This document shows, piece after piece, positions 8,673-18,746 of a stretch of 64,000 nt of DNA; positions within the stretch are counted from its first letter, which is position 1, and each line of letters begins with the position of its first letter. The notes beneath the pieces were generated by a model. The model saw only the letters and a program-made list of their open reading frames with translations, was not told where the DNA came from and did not search any database. Made by a program: the position numbers and the translations under genes. The DNA is from an uncultured Psychroserpens sp. (GTDB taxonomy: Bacteria; Bacteroidota; Bacteroidia; Flavobacteriales; Flavobacteriaceae): the NCBI RefSeq assembly GCF_947503375.1, contig NZ_CANNDQ010000001.1:496001-560000 (forward strand), written 5' to 3'.

Positions 8673-9541
8673 TGAATATCTTAGTAACAGGTTCGAAGGG
8701 TCAATTAGCTACTTGCATAAAGGACATTGAAACCTACAGCAACGATAAAAACCTTCACTTTATATATAAAAACTCTAAAGAGTTAAATATTCTCGATGCA
8801 AATACCATTGAGACCTTTTTTAACAACAATGATATTGACTATTGTATTAATTGTGCTGCTTACACAGCTGTTGACAAGGCAGAATCCAATACTGAAAGTG
8901 CGATAAATATAAATGAAATTGGAGTTAAAAATTTAGCTAAAGCCTGCAGTGAAAAACAGATAACATTAATTCATGTTTCTACAGATTTTGTATTTGATGG
9001 GAGTAAATCTACTCCATACACTGAAGAAGATAAAACCAACCCTATTGGTGTTTATGGCTCAAGTAAATTGAAAGGAGAACAGCAAGTAATGAAGCAACTC
9101 TCCAATTATTTTATTATAAGAACATCTTGGCTATACTCTGAACATGGCAATAATTTTTTGAAGTCAATGATAAAACTCTCTAAAGAGAAAAATGAATTAA
9201 GGGTTGTGGTAGATCAAGTTGGAACACCAACTTACGCAAAAGATTTAGCTAAGACAATAATTAAAATTATTGAAAACAACAATCAGGATTACGGAATATA
9301 CAATTATAGCAATCAAGGTGTAGCTAGCTGGTATGATTTTGCTAAAGCTATTTTTGAAGAGAATGATACAATTATCGACTTATATCCAATTAAATCCGAA
9401 GCATATAAAACACCAGCTAGAAGACCACACTATAGTGTTTTAGATAAAACCAAGATTGAAAGAGTACTAAACATTAAGATTCCTTATTGGAGAGATAGCT
9501 TAAAAAAGGCGCTTATTAACGTTAATAACAAAATCAACTAA
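8672..9541 (+). CDS. rfbD: dTDP-4-dehydrorhamnose reductase
   Basis: This 289-residue SDR enzyme is the last step to dTDP-L-rhamnose, reducing the 4-keto group with NAD(P)H. It has the N-terminal LVTGSKGQLA cofactor loop, NCAAYTAVDKAE, STDFVFDG, YGSSKLKGE with the catalytic Tyr/Lys, and IIRTSWLYSEHGNNF. It overlaps rfbC by one base, and gmd begins 3 bases after it. With rfbB, rfbA and rfbC it completes the pathway. Confidence 0.95.
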   Translation: MNILVTGSKGQLATCIKDIETYSNDKNLHFIYKNSKELNILDANTIETFFNNNDIDYCINCAAYTAVDKAESNTESAININEIGVKNLAKACSEKQITLIHVSTDFVFDGSKSTPYTEEDKTNPIGVYGSSKLKGEQQVMKQLSNYFIIRTSWLYSEHGNNFLKSMIKLSKEKNELRVVVDQVGTPTYAKDLAKTIIKIIENNNQDYGIYNYSNQGVASWYDFAKAIFEENDTIIDLYPIKSEAYKTPARRPHYSVLDKTKIERVLNIKIPYWRDSLKKALINVNNKIN

Positions 9542-9544
9542 TTT

Positions 9545-10663
9545 ATGCAGAAAAAAATAGCATTAATAACAGGTATAACTGGTCAAGATGGAGCATATTT
9601 AAGTGAGTTTTTATTAAAAAAAGGTTACGAGGTTCATGGTATAAAAAGAAGATCATCGTTGTTCAATACTGATAGAATAGATCATTTATATCAAGACCCA
9701 CATTTAGAAGATAGAAACCTATTTCTCCATTATGGAGACTTAACAGATAGCACTAATTTACTAAGAATAATAAAAGAAGTGCAGCCTAATGAGATATATA
9801 ACCTAGCTGCAATGAGCCATGTTCATGTGTCTTTTGAAATGGCAGAATACACTGCAAATGTTGACGGTATTGGAACGCTTAGAATTTTAGAAGCAGTTAG
9901 AGCGCTAGGCTTAGAAAAAAGGACTAAAATTTATCAAGCATCTTCATCTGAACTTTATGGAAAAGTACAAGAGGTTCCACAAACAGAAACGACTCCTTTT
10001 TACCCAAGAAGCCCATATGCAGTTGCAAAAATGTATGCTTACTGGATTACAGTAAATTACAGAGAGGCTTACGGAATGTTTGCTTGTAATGGGATTTTAT
10101 TTAACCATGAATCTCCAATAAGAGGCGAAACGTTTGTTACTAGAAAAATAACAAGAGCAACTTCAAAGATTGTTCTTGGACTTCAAAATAAAATGTATTT
10201 AGGAAATCTTGACGCCCAAAGAGATTGGGGTCACGCAAAAGACTACATAAGAATGATGTGGATGATCCTTCAAGCAGATAAACCTGAAGATTGGGTTATT
10301 GCCACAGGGAAAACTACTTCAGTTAGAGATTTTGTTAAAATGTGTTTTGCTTATGTAGGTGTTGAATTAGATTTTAAAGGCAGCGGCTCGAATGAAAAAG
10401 GCTATGTAAAAACATCTAGTAACCCAGCTTATGAAGTTGAAATAGGTAAAGAGGTCGTTGTTGTTGATGAAAAGTATTATCGTCCCACAGAAGTTGATTT
10501 ACTTATAGGTGATGCTAGTAAAGCTAAAGAAAAATTAGGCTGGGTACCAGAATATGATTTACAAGATTTAGTAGATGATATGATGGCAAGTGATTTGAAA
10601 ATGATGAAAAAGCAACAATACCTTCAAGAAGGTGGTTATAGAATAAGTAATTATTTTGAATAA
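9545..10663 (+). CDS. gmd: GDP-mannose 4,6-dehydratase
   Basis: At 372 residues this matches bacterial GMD. It converts GDP-mannose to GDP-4-keto-6-deoxymannose, the first committed step to GDP-L-fucose. The Rossmann loop is [15 protein letters not shown]. The family hallmark HGIKRRSS is followed by MSHVHVSFE, the active-site [20 protein letters not shown] (Tyr/Lys) and FNHESPIRG. It lies directly upstream of fcl (3-base gap), giving the standard GDP-fucose pair. Confidence 0.96.
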   Translation: MQKKIALITGITGQDGAYLSEFLLKKGYEVHGIKRRSSLFNTDRIDHLYQDPHLEDRNLFLHYGDLTDSTNLLRIIKEVQPNEIYNLAAMSHVHVSFEMAEYTANVDGIGTLRILEAVRALGLEKRTKIYQASSSELYGKVQEVPQTETTPFYPRSPYAVAKMYAYWITVNYREAYGMFACNGILFNHESPIRGETFVTRKITRATSKIVLGLQNKMYLGNLDAQRDWGHAKDYIRMMWMILQADKPEDWVIATGKTTSVRDFVKMCFAYVGVELDFKGSGSNEKGYVKTSSNPAYEVEIGKEVVVVDEKYYRPTEVDLLIGDASKAKEKLGWVPEYDLQDLVDDMMASDLKMMKKQQYLQEGGYRISNYFE

Positions 10664-10666
10664 GAA

Positions 10667-11728
10667 ATGAAAATGAGGAAAGATTCAAAAATTTACATCG
10701 CTGGGCATAGCGGTCTTGTGGGTAGTGCCATACAAGAAAACCTTAAAGCGAAAGGTTATTCGAATATTATTACCCGCACACATAAACAGCTAGACTTAAT
10801 TAACCAAAATGCTGTCGAGTTATTCTTTAAAACAGAAAAACCTGAGTATGTGTTTTTAGCAGCAGCAAAAGTTGGTGGTATACATGCTAATAACAAATAC
10901 AGAGCAGATTTTATTTATGAGAACTTAATGATTCAAAACAATGTAATTCATCAAAGTTACCTTCATAATGTCAAAAAGTTATTATTCTTAGGGAGTACTT
11001 GTATTTATCCTAAGGAAGCTAAGCAACCCATCAAAGAAGAATGTCTATTGACAGACACACTTGAATACACTAACGAACCATATGCGATTGCAAAGATTGC
11101 AGGAATTAAAATGTGTGAAAGTTATAATTTACAATATAACACCAATTTTATTTCAGTTATGCCTACAAATTTATATGGGCCTAACGATAATTTTTCGTTA
11201 GAAAAATCGCACGTACTACCCGCTTTAATTAGAAAAATTTATTTAGCCAAGCTTTTAAGTGATTCAAACCTTGATAAGGTACTAAGAGATACAAAACTAG
11301 ATTCAATTGAAGAGGCAAAGGACATGCTTGAGGCAAAAGGGGTAACAAAGGACAGTGTAGAAATTTGGGGTTCAGGTAAACCAAGAAGAGAATTTTTATG
11401 GTCAAAGGATATGGCAGATGCGTGTGTATTTATAATGGAGAATAGAGACTTCAAAGACACCATTTCAAAAGACACGAAAGAAGAAATCAAAAACACACAC
11501 ATTAATATTGGAACAGGTGAAGATATTACAATTAAAGAATTAGCCGAAAAAATAAAACAGGTCATAGGTTTTGAAGGAGAATTAAGATATAATACAGAGA
11601 AACATGATGGCACATTACAAAAATTAACAGATGTTTCTAAATTAAATGAGTTAGGATGGAAACATAAGATGAAATTAGAGGATGGGATTAAAAAAATATT
11701 TGAATGGTATGTTGAACATGAATCCTAA
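10667..11728 (+). CDS. fcl: GDP-L-fucose synthase
   Basis: This 353-residue epimerase/reductase converts GDP-4-keto-6-deoxymannose to GDP-L-fucose. It has the nucleotide loop [32 protein letters not shown], and the catalytic [15 protein letters not shown]. It is longer than E. coli WcaG (321) because of an insertion of about 35 residues around 190-230, before the [11 protein letters not shown] motif. That long form is, as I recall, common in Bacteroidota. An alternative in-frame ATG lies two codons downstream. Its 3' end overlaps the chosen cysQ start by 11 bases. Confidence 0.94.
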   Translation: MKMRKDSKIYIAGHSGLVGSAIQENLKAKGYSNIITRTHKQLDLINQNAVELFFKTEKPEYVFLAAAKVGGIHANNKYRADFIYENLMIQNNVIHQSYLHNVKKLLFLGSTCIYPKEAKQPIKEECLLTDTLEYTNEPYAIAKIAGIKMCESYNLQYNTNFISVMPTNLYGPNDNFSLEKSHVLPALIRKIYLAKLLSDSNLDKVLRDTKLDSIEEAKDMLEAKGVTKDSVEIWGSGKPRREFLWSKDMADACVFIMENRDFKDTISKDTKEEIKNTHINIGTGEDITIKELAEKIKQVIGFEGELRYNTEKHDGTLQKLTDVSKLNELGWKHKMKLEDGIKKIFEWYVEHES

Positions 11729-12515
11729 TTTGAAGTTAGCAATTGAAGCTAGCCTTCGAGCTGGAGAAGTTATTATGAAAGTTTATGACTCAGCTTTTGA
11801 TGTAGAGCTCAAAGATGATAAATCACCACTAACAGAAGCTGATAAGAAAGCCAATGATGTTATAAACTCTTACCTTATCAATACAGATTTCCCTGTTATT
11901 AGTGAAGAAAATAAACAGGTAGCATATCAGCAGAGAAAAGAATGGAGTACTTGTTGGGTAGTAGATCCAGTTGACGGAACTAAAGAGTTTATTAAGAGAA
12001 ATGGTGAGTTTACGGTTAATATCGCTTTGGTTACAGAAGGAAAACCAAATTTAGGAGTTATATATGTTCCGGCGTCGAAGATGCTTTATGCTGGAAACGT
12101 TTCAGCCAATCTAGGCTTTAAGGCACAATTAGAATCGCACGACACATCAATAGATGATGTGTTCAAACTGGCACAACCATTAGAACCTAAAAACGGAAAT
12201 GGGAACCAAATACAAGTTGTAGGTAGCCGTTCTCATATGAGCCCAGAAACACTAGATTTTATTGAAACGATAAAAAATACTGGAAAACAAGTAGAGGTTG
12301 TATCTAAAGGTAGTTCGCTTAAATTTTGCTTAATAGCGGAAGGTAATGCTGATGTATATCCTCGTTTTGCACCAACTATGGAATGGGACACTGCTGCAGG
12401 ACAAGCAATATGTAATGCTGTTGGCGTAGAAGTAATTTCAAAAGAAACGAATAAACCACTTTTATACAATAAAGAAAACCTATTAAACCCATGGTTTGTA
12501 GTCTCTAAGCACTAA
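11718..12515 (+). CDS. cysQ: 3'(2'),5'-bisphosphate nucleotidase CysQ
   Basis: This 265-residue inositol-monophosphatase-fold enzyme hydrolyses 3'-phosphoadenosine 5'-phosphate (PAP), the by-product of PAPS-dependent sulfotransferases and PAPS reductase. Signatures are [42 protein letters not shown] (metal-binding DPxDGT), [12 protein letters not shown] and [12 protein letters not shown] choose the ATG at 11718 ([16 protein letters not shown]); upstream in-frame ATGs at 11682 and 11709 lie within fcl and would add unaligned residues. It starts the sulfate-activation block, where it would relieve PAP inhibition of the sulfotransferases encoded downstream. Confidence 0.93.
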   Translation: MNPNLKLAIEASLRAGEVIMKVYDSAFDVELKDDKSPLTEADKKANDVINSYLINTDFPVISEENKQVAYQQRKEWSTCWVVDPVDGTKEFIKRNGEFTVNIALVTEGKPNLGVIYVPASKMLYAGNVSANLGFKAQLESHDTSIDDVFKLAQPLEPKNGNGNQIQVVGSRSHMSPETLDFIETIKNTGKQVEVVSKGSSLKFCLIAEGNADVYPRFAPTMEWDTAAGQAICNAVGVEVISKETNKPLLYNKENLLNPWFVVSKH

Positions 12516-12519
12516 ATCT

Positions 12520-12975
12520 ATGACTACATATAAGAAAGAGTCGCATATAAGAAGCCTTTTAAAAGGTATTTCATGGAGAATTGTAGCAACCACAGATACA
12601 GTTCTTGTTGTTTTACTAATCACTTGTTTAATAGGCGAATGTAGTATTGACAACGCCATTAAGATTGGCTCAATTGAATTCCTTATTAAGTTTGTGGTGT
12701 ACTATTTGCACGAGAGAATTTGGCAAAAAGTATTATTTAATAAAGCGGTTACTCAAAGGCAAACCCTTCAAAAAACAATTTCTTGGCGAATTATTGCAAC
12801 TACGATGACATTTTTAATCTCAGGCTCGGTCTTAAATGCTTTTGATGAGATAGCATTATATATTGCACTTACAGAATTATTTACGAAATTTGTGCTTTAT
12901 TACTTACACGAAAGACTTTGGCTAAAACTTCCTTTAGGTAGAATTAGACAATTTTTTTTCGGAAAAAAAAGATAA
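12520..12975 (+). CDS. tandem DUF2061 membrane protein
   Basis: This 151-residue protein contains two copies of the DUF2061 unit. Each opens with SWRIxATTxT (18-27 and about 89-98) and closes with KFVxYYLHERxW. Each unit has about two membrane helices, so four in total, in an internally duplicated arrangement. It sits between cysQ and cysC with gaps of 4 and 1 bases. DUF2061 proteins are, to my memory, often found in sulfate-assimilation operons, but their biochemical role is not established. A part in sulfate uptake or in organising the PAPS enzymes at the membrane is an inference from position only. Confidence 0.88.
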   Translation: MTTYKKESHIRSLLKGISWRIVATTDTVLVVLLITCLIGECSIDNAIKIGSIEFLIKFVVYYLHERIWQKVLFNKAVTQRQTLQKTISWRIIATTMTFLISGSVLNAFDEIALYIALTELFTKFVLYYLHERLWLKLPLGRIRQFFFGKKR

Positions 12976-12976
12976 T

Positions 12977-13570
12977 ATGTCAAAACATATAATTCCTCAT
13001 GACTATCAGGTTTCAAAAAACGATAGGTTAGATTCTAATAATCATAATTCATTCTTACTATGGTTTACTGGGCTTTCAGGTTCAGGAAAATCAACTATAG
13101 CTAATGTTGTAGAGCAAAAACTTTTTTCAAAAGGGATTAAAACCTATACGCTAGATGGTGATAACATAAGAAAAGGAATTAACAATGACTTAACGTTTTC
13201 GCCAGAAGATAGAACCGAAAATATTCGTCGAATTGCTGAAATATCCAACCTAATGGTAGATGCTGGTTTAGTAGTGTTAGGAGCCTTTGTATCTCCATAT
13301 AAAAAAGACCGTGAGAATATTAAAAGTATCGTTAAAGATGTTAACTTTGTCGAGATTTTTATCAACACAAGTGTAGAGGAATGTGAACGACGTGATGTTA
13401 AAGGGTTATACAAAAAAGCTCGTGCTGGTGAAATTAAAAATATGACTGGAATTTCAGCGCCTTATGAAGCTCCTGAAAGTCCAGATATTGAAATCAAAAC
13501 AGAAAATGAATCGGTTGAATCTGCAGCTCAGCGAATTGTAGATTTTATAATACCAAAATTATCAAGATAA
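12977..13570 (+). CDS. cysC: adenylyl-sulfate kinase
   Basis: This 197-residue APS kinase phosphorylates adenosine 5'-phosphosulfate to PAPS, the universal sulfuryl donor. The Walker A loop GLSGSGKST is at 32-40. TLDGDNIRKGINNDLTFS binds APS, and GAFVSPYKKDREN and GLYKKARAGEIKNMTGISAPYE complete the family signature. It is a stand-alone kinase, not fused to CysN. It precedes cysD by 2 bases. Presence of an APS kinase without a PAPS reductase in the operon points to sulfation as the main use. Confidence 0.95.
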   Translation: MSKHIIPHDYQVSKNDRLDSNNHNSFLLWFTGLSGSGKSTIANVVEQKLFSKGIKTYTLDGDNIRKGINNDLTFSPEDRTENIRRIAEISNLMVDAGLVVLGAFVSPYKKDRENIKSIVKDVNFVEIFINTSVEECERRDVKGLYKKARAGEIKNMTGISAPYEAPESPDIEIKTENESVESAAQRIVDFIIPKLSR

Positions 13571-13572
13571 TA

Positions 13573-14478
13573 ATGAGTAAATATTATTTAAATTATTTAG
13601 ATGAATTAGAAAGTGAAGCAATTTATGTTTTACGTGAAGTGTGGGCGCAGTTTGATAACCCAGTAATATTATTCTCAGGAGGTAAAGACTCTATATTAGT
13701 CACACATTTAGCAAAGAAAGCATTTTACCCTTCTAAAATACCATTTCCTTTAATGCATGTTGATACAGGCCACAACTTCCCTGAAACCATAAAGTTTAGA
13801 GATGATATTATTAGAGAATTAGGTGCTGAACTTATCGTAGGATCTGTACAAGAGTCTATTGATGAAGGTCGTGTTGCTGAAGAAAAAGGGAAAAACGCAA
13901 CTCGTAATGCATTACAAATCACAACATTACTTGATGCGATCGAGTTTAACAAAATTGATTGTGCTATTGGAGGCGGAAGACGAGATGAAGAGAAGGCTAG
14001 AGCTAAAGAGCGTTTTTTCTCTCATCGAGACGATTTTGGACAATGGGACCCTAAAAACCAACGCCCTGAACTTTGGAATATCTTTAATGGAAAACATTTT
14101 GAAGGAGAGCATTTTAGAGCCTTTCCAATCAGTAATTGGACAGAAATGGACGTTTGGAATTACATTAAAAGAGAAAACATCGCAATTCCATCACTATATT
14201 TTGCACACGAGCGTGAAGTGGTTTGGAGACAAGATTCTTGGATTCCTAACTCTGAGTTTCTAATATTAGAAGATCATGAAGAAATAGTTACAAAAAAGAT
14301 ACGTTTTAGAACTCTTGGTGATATTACTATTACTGGAGGGATTGAATCTGACGCTGATACCTTAGAGAAAATTGCAGATGAGGTCTCTGGGATGCGACAA
14401 ACCGAGAGAGGGAACAGAAGTGATGACAAGCGCTCTGAATCAGCAATGGAAGATAGAAAACGTCAAGGTTATTTTTAA
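13573..14478 (+). CDS. cysD: sulfate adenylyltransferase subunit 2
   Basis: This 301-residue catalytic subunit of heterodimeric ATP sulfurylase is an N-type ATP pyrophosphatase. The PP-loop FSGGKDSILVTHLA starts at residue 34. HVDTGHNFPETIKFRD, GGGRRDEEKARAKERFFS, FPISNWTEMDVWNYI and the C-terminal RSESAMEDRKRQGYF are all typical. With CysN it makes APS from sulfate and ATP. The cysN start follows 10 bases after its stop. Confidence 0.96.
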   Translation: MSKYYLNYLDELESEAIYVLREVWAQFDNPVILFSGGKDSILVTHLAKKAFYPSKIPFPLMHVDTGHNFPETIKFRDDIIRELGAELIVGSVQESIDEGRVAEEKGKNATRNALQITTLLDAIEFNKIDCAIGGGRRDEEKARAKERFFSHRDDFGQWDPKNQRPELWNIFNGKHFEGEHFRAFPISNWTEMDVWNYIKRENIAIPSLYFAHEREVVWRQDSWIPNSEFLILEDHEEIVTKKIRFRTLGDITITGGIESDADTLEKIADEVSGMRQTERGNRSDDKRSESAMEDRKRQGYF

Positions 14479-14488
14479 AGAAAAGAAC

Positions 14489-15742
14489 ATGCTAGATAAC
14501 AACCAATTATTAAGATTTACAACTGCAGGAAGTGTAGATGACGGAAAAAGTACGTTAATAGGACGATTACTCTACGATTCAAAATCTATTTTTGAGGATC
14601 AGCTAGAAGCAATTGAGACCACAAGTAAAAAAAAGGGGCATCAAGGTGTTGACTTAGCCTTGTTTACAGATGGATTGAGGGATGAGCGCGAACAAGGTAT
14701 TACTATTGATGTTGCTTACAGATACTTTACAACTCCAAAGCGCAAATTCATCATTGCAGATACGCCAGGCCACATTCAATATACAAGAAATATGGTTACA
14801 GGAGCGTCTACTGCAAATGCAGCAATCATTCTGGTAGATGCCCGTCATGGAGTAATAGAACAAACTAGAAGACATTCATTCATAGCATCACTACTTCAAA
14901 TACCACATGTTATTGTATGTGTGAATAAAATGGACTTGGTTGACTTTTCAGAAGAAGCGTATAACAAAGTCATTAATCAGTTTGAAGAATTTTCTTCAAA
15001 AATGCTTGTTAGAGATGTTCGATTTATTCCAATTAGTGCTTTACTTGGCGATAATGTTGTGAATAGATCAAGAAACATGGAATGGTATCAAGGAGCTCCT
15101 TTATTACATACTCTTGAGACGATGCATATTAGTAGTGATATAAATAAAGTAGATGCCCGTTTTCCTGTTCAAACAGTTTTGAGACCACAAAATGACTCAC
15201 ACAGAGACTATAGAGGTTATGCAGGTAGAGTTGTAAGTGGAATACTTAGAGTAGGCGATGATGTTACTGTAATGCCTTCTGGCTTCACATCAAAAATCAA
15301 AAGCATTGATACACTTGAGAAATCTTTAGATGAGGCGTATGCACCAATGTCTGTTTCTGTTACTTTAGAAGATGACATTGATATTAGTAGAGGAGATATG
15401 ATTGTGAGATCAAATAATAAACCAGAAGCCTCTCAAGATATAGAAGTGATGTTATGTTGGTTGCATAACAACTCTGCAAAACCAAGAGCCAAATACAGTA
15501 TAAGACATACGTCTAATGAGCAAAAAGCTATGATTAAAGAAGTGGTTTATAAGTTTGATATTAATACTTTAGAAAGAAATAGTGAAGACAAAGAATTAAA
15601 AATGAACGATATTTCTAAAGTAAAAATTAGAACAACAAAACCTTTAATGTTCGATTCTTATAGAGAAAATAGAACCACAGGTAGTATCATACTCGTTGAT
15701 GATGCAACAAATGAAACTGTGGCAGCCGGGATGATTGTTTAA
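14489..15742 (+). CDS. cysN: sulfate adenylyltransferase subunit 1 (GTPase)
   Basis: This elongation-factor-like GTPase subunit of ATP sulfurylase couples GTP hydrolysis to APS synthesis. G1 is GSVDDGKST (14-22 from the chosen start), followed by DEREQGITIDVAYRYF, G3 DTPGH and G4 NKMDLVD. The C-terminal half holds the EF-Tu-like beta barrels. The start at 14489 (MLDNNQLLRFTTAGSVDDGK) is preferred over an in-frame ATG at 14372, which would lie deep within cysD. At 417 residues it is a plain CysN without a fused CysC. It ends the sulfate-activation block; the MBOAT gene begins 18 bases later. Confidence 0.95.
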   Translation: MLDNNQLLRFTTAGSVDDGKSTLIGRLLYDSKSIFEDQLEAIETTSKKKGHQGVDLALFTDGLRDEREQGITIDVAYRYFTTPKRKFIIADTPGHIQYTRNMVTGASTANAAIILVDARHGVIEQTRRHSFIASLLQIPHVIVCVNKMDLVDFSEEAYNKVINQFEEFSSKMLVRDVRFIPISALLGDNVVNRSRNMEWYQGAPLLHTLETMHISSDINKVDARFPVQTVLRPQNDSHRDYRGYAGRVVSGILRVGDDVTVMPSGFTSKIKSIDTLEKSLDEAYAPMSVSVTLEDDIDISRGDMIVRSNNKPEASQDIEVMLCWLHNNSAKPRAKYSIRHTSNEQKAMIKEVVYKFDINTLERNSEDKELKMNDISKVKIRTTKPLMFDSYRENRTTGSIILVDDATNETVAAGMIV

Positions 15743-15760
15743 TTTTTTTTATATTAATAG

Positions 15761-17218
15761 ATGCTATTTAACTCTATAGATTTTGCAATCTTTTTTCCAA
15801 TAGTATTTATTCTTTATTGGCTAGTTTCTAAAAATCTATTTAATAGAAATGTACTAATTTTAATATCTAGCTATTTTTTCTATGGTTGGTGGGACTGGAG
15901 GTTTTTATTTTTAATAGCAATTAGTTCAATAGTAGATTTCGTTGTTGGTGACAAGCTTCATAAAACATCAAATCCAAAACAAAGAAAAAATTTATTATTA
16001 ATTAGCCTCTTAGTTAATCTTGGGTTTTTAATATATTTTAAGTATACCAACTTTTTTGTAGAAACTTTTGTTGACGCTTTTACTTTATTTGGTAAGAATA
16101 TAGAAGTTTCTACACTCAATATTATACTACCAGTTGGAATTAGTTTTTATACATTTCAAACATTGAGCTATACCATTGATATCTATAGGAAACAATTGAA
16201 ACCAACTAAAAATGCCCTATCATTTTTTGCATTTGTCTCTTTTTTCCCTCAACTTGTAGCTGGTCCTATTGAGAGAGCCTCACATTTGCTTCCACAGTTT
16301 TATAAAACCTACAGGTTCAATTATGATCAAGTCAAATCTGGATTATTGTTGATGGCTTTTGGGTTGTTTAAAAAGATGGTTATTGCAGATAGATTAGCTA
16401 TAGCTGTAAATCAAGTATACAACAATCCATCGGATCACTATGGATTTGATGTGATTTTAGCCACGATTTTTTTTGCTTTCCAAATCTATTGTGATTTTTC
16501 AGGATATTCAGATATTGCTATTGGTGCAGCAAGAACTATGGGATTTGATTTGATGAAGAATTTTGATAGTCCATATCTCTCAAAATCTATAACAGAATTT
16601 TGGAGGAGATGGCATATATCATTATCAACTTGGTTTAGGGATTATGTTTATATTCCACTTGGAGGAAGTAGGAAAGGAAAACATAAAACTTATGCCAACC
16701 TATTTATTGTGTTTTTAGTTAGTGGTTTGTGGCATGGTGCTGCAATGACTTTTGTGATTTGGGGAGCTATTCACGGTATTATAATAGTGATAGAAAAAGC
16801 TTTTTATAAACAACGGATAAAGATTTTTGAAGCATTACATCTTAAAAATAATCTAGCCAGTAAAATAGTGTTTATTCCAATGATATTTATTATTGTTTGC
16901 TTTGCTTGGATTTTTTTTAGGGCTAATAGCTTAAAAGATTCTCTTACATTAATATCAAATATTGGGAAAGGGGTTTTCAACTACGAAAATATTTATAGTT
17001 TAGGGTTAGTTAAGCCTGAGTTTATATTATCTTTAATTACAATTGTATTTTTAGTGATATTTGAATGGATGCATAAGACGTATAATATGCAAAGGTTGCT
17101 TGCTAAGCAAGTTTTACCAGTTAGATGGTCATTTTATTTGACTGTGGTTTTCATTATTTTAGTTTTTGGTATTTATGGTGAAAATCAGGTTAGCGAATTT
17201 ATTTATTTTCAGTTTTAG
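15761..17218 (+). CDS. MBOAT family O-acyltransferase (AlgI-like)
   Basis: This 485-residue polytopic membrane protein of the MBOAT family is related to alginate AlgI and peptidoglycan PatA. The N-terminal SYFFYGWWDWRF, the central TEFWRRWHISLSTWFRDYVYIPLGG (about 277-301, quoted from its key residues W-R-R-W-H) and the catalytic SGLWHGAA with H325 are present. Members move acyl (usually acetyl) groups across the membrane for esterification of extracytoplasmic glycans. Its partner is likely the SGNH-like protein encoded 3 bases downstream. In this locus the acceptor is probably the nascent capsule or exopolysaccharide. The acyl group is inferred, not seen. Confidence 0.92.
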   Translation: MLFNSIDFAIFFPIVFILYWLVSKNLFNRNVLILISSYFFYGWWDWRFLFLIAISSIVDFVVGDKLHKTSNPKQRKNLLLISLLVNLGFLIYFKYTNFFVETFVDAFTLFGKNIEVSTLNIILPVGISFYTFQTLSYTIDIYRKQLKPTKNALSFFAFVSFFPQLVAGPIERASHLLPQFYKTYRFNYDQVKSGLLLMAFGLFKKMVIADRLAIAVNQVYNNPSDHYGFDVILATIFFAFQIYCDFSGYSDIAIGAARTMGFDLMKNFDSPYLSKSITEFWRRWHISLSTWFRDYVYIPLGGSRKGKHKTYANLFIVFLVSGLWHGAAMTFVIWGAIHGIIIVIEKAFYKQRIKIFEALHLKNNLASKIVFIPMIFIIVCFAWIFFRANSLKDSLTLISNIGKGVFNYENIYSLGLVKPEFILSLITIVFLVIFEWMHKTYNMQRLLAKQVLPVRWSFYLTVVFIILVFGIYGENQVSEFIYFQF

Positions 17219-17221
17219 TTC

Positions 17222-18739
17222 ATGAGAACATTAATATTCAAAACTTTAATTTTAACTCTGATTTCTTGTTTGATATTGGCTTATGTTTTAGACCCAGTAT
17301 TTAGAGACTCTAATGCTAATAGTAAAACATTTAATGAGTTCTATAAATCTTCAAATGACTCTGACTCTCTAGATATAATTATTGTTGGGAGTTCTCATGC
17401 TAAGAACGCCTATTTCCCTAAAGTTATTGACAGTGTGTTTAATACAAAAACCTACAATTTAAGCACTGGAGGTCAAAATTACATAACAACTAATTTACTA
17501 TTAGAGAATGCTATTAAAGAAGCCAAACCTAAGTTAGTTATTATAGATTTATTTCCCACTTTGATTAAGCTTCCTAAGCTAGCAAAATCAAAAGGTTCTC
17601 AGTTACGAGTCATTGATTATACTCCATTGAGTCAAAGAAGGGTGCAAACAATCAACAAGATCTACAGTTTTAGTGAACTACCGTCTGTATATAGTGAAAC
17701 TATAAGAAATCACGATAAATGGTATAATAGAAACTGGAGCTTAAATGAATTTCCAGTAAATAATGAAAACGTAATCTTTTACAAAGGTTATTTTAATTTG
17801 AAAAAGAAGATTGGTAATCAAGAGAAAGAAAAATACAAAGATTTTATTGTAGAGTATGAAAATTATTTGAAAGTAATTCCCTCAAAAAAAGAGCTTGAAA
17901 ACTTTGAGGTAAATTATTCTGATATTTTAGAAACCATCAAAATTTGTAAGAAAAACAATGTGAAAATGCTTTTTGTTTCCGCGCCTTATTTCGATGCTTT
18001 CTTCAGGGATGAGAATAATAAAAAACATTATTTATTGAATAGATATTTTAAAAACCAAAAGGAAATCAACTATATTGATTTCAATACTAAGTTCAATGAG
18101 CTTGGACTAACTTTTGAAGACTATTGGGATAAAGGACACCTGAATGTCAATGGCTCATACAAGACCTCTATTATGTTAGCTAAGAAAATTGCTGACTTTG
18201 GTTTTTTTGAAGTAAAAAACCCAGTATATTTTAAAAAAGAACTTGAAAAAGTAGTTCCAAGAAAAACAGAGAATATTAAAGAGAAAGTCACTCTGAGCAT
18301 AACGAAACAAATAGAAAACACACTTAAAAAAGGTGTCAGTTACAAAACAAATCACAAATTAAATAAAGATATCTCTCTAAATGATGTAGTGTTTAATATA
18401 GATGAGAGTAATAGGTATATTGTGATTGAATACACTCAAACTATAAATGATTCAATTTTAGATGATTTCTATTTTCTAATCAGTAAAACGATTAACAAGG
18501 CAGATTTTGATAAACGGCCCAAATGGCAATTAGGAACTGAAAAAAATAAGCTACACTGGGAAGTTTATCCTAGACTTATTACAATAAACGATAAAAATTA
18601 TATGTTATTGATGTTAGATAAGAAATGTCAAATAACCAATTTTGATAAAATTAGAATTGTTCTAAAAGACAAGAAAACAAAAAAAAGTGTATCTGGAGCC
18701 AAACCACTTACGCTTGAAAACGTAAGGATAATCAAATAA
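17222..18739 (+). CDS. SGNH-like acyltransferase partner protein
   Basis: This 505-residue protein has one N-terminal membrane anchor (about 5-23) and an extracytoplasmic domain. VGSSHAKNAYFP has G56-S57-S58-H59, resembling SGNH block I. D303-K-G-H306 resembles the catalytic DxxH block V. This is the layout of AlgJ/AlgX/PatB-type proteins that receive acyl groups from an MBOAT partner and transfer them to sugar hydroxyls. The C-terminal 170 residues form a beta-rich extension without a family I recognise. It follows the MBOAT gene by 3 bases and precedes a lipoprotein gene by 7. The role as O-acetyltransferase is inferred from motifs plus position. Confidence 0.75.
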   Translation: MRTLIFKTLILTLISCLILAYVLDPVFRDSNANSKTFNEFYKSSNDSDSLDIIIVGSSHAKNAYFPKVIDSVFNTKTYNLSTGGQNYITTNLLLENAIKEAKPKLVIIDLFPTLIKLPKLAKSKGSQLRVIDYTPLSQRRVQTINKIYSFSELPSVYSETIRNHDKWYNRNWSLNEFPVNNENVIFYKGYFNLKKKIGNQEKEKYKDFIVEYENYLKVIPSKKELENFEVNYSDILETIKICKKNNVKMLFVSAPYFDAFFRDENNKKHYLLNRYFKNQKEINYIDFNTKFNELGLTFEDYWDKGHLNVNGSYKTSIMLAKKIADFGFFEVKNPVYFKKELEKVVPRKTENIKEKVTLSITKQIENTLKKGVSYKTNHKLNKDISLNDVVFNIDESNRYIVIEYTQTINDSILDDFYFLISKTINKADFDKRPKWQLGTEKNKLHWEVYPRLITINDKNYMLLMLDKKCQITNFDKIRIVLKDKKTKKSVSGAKPLTLENVRIIK

Positions 18740-18746
18740 AAATCTC

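Noticed and set aside
11239..11613. Minus-strand open frame of 124 codons opposite fcl
   Set aside because: It mirrors the coding strand of a well-supported enzyme and its product has no domain; rich in Ser/Phe as expected of an antisense shadow.
13859..14263. Forward open frame of 134 codons within cysD in another frame
   Set aside because: It lies entirely inside cysD, which has all family motifs; the alternative product shows no recognisable features.
14372..14488. In-frame ATG at 14372 as start of cysN
   Set aside because: It would extend cysN into cysD with residues unlike any CysN; the ATG at 14489 gives the standard N-terminus.
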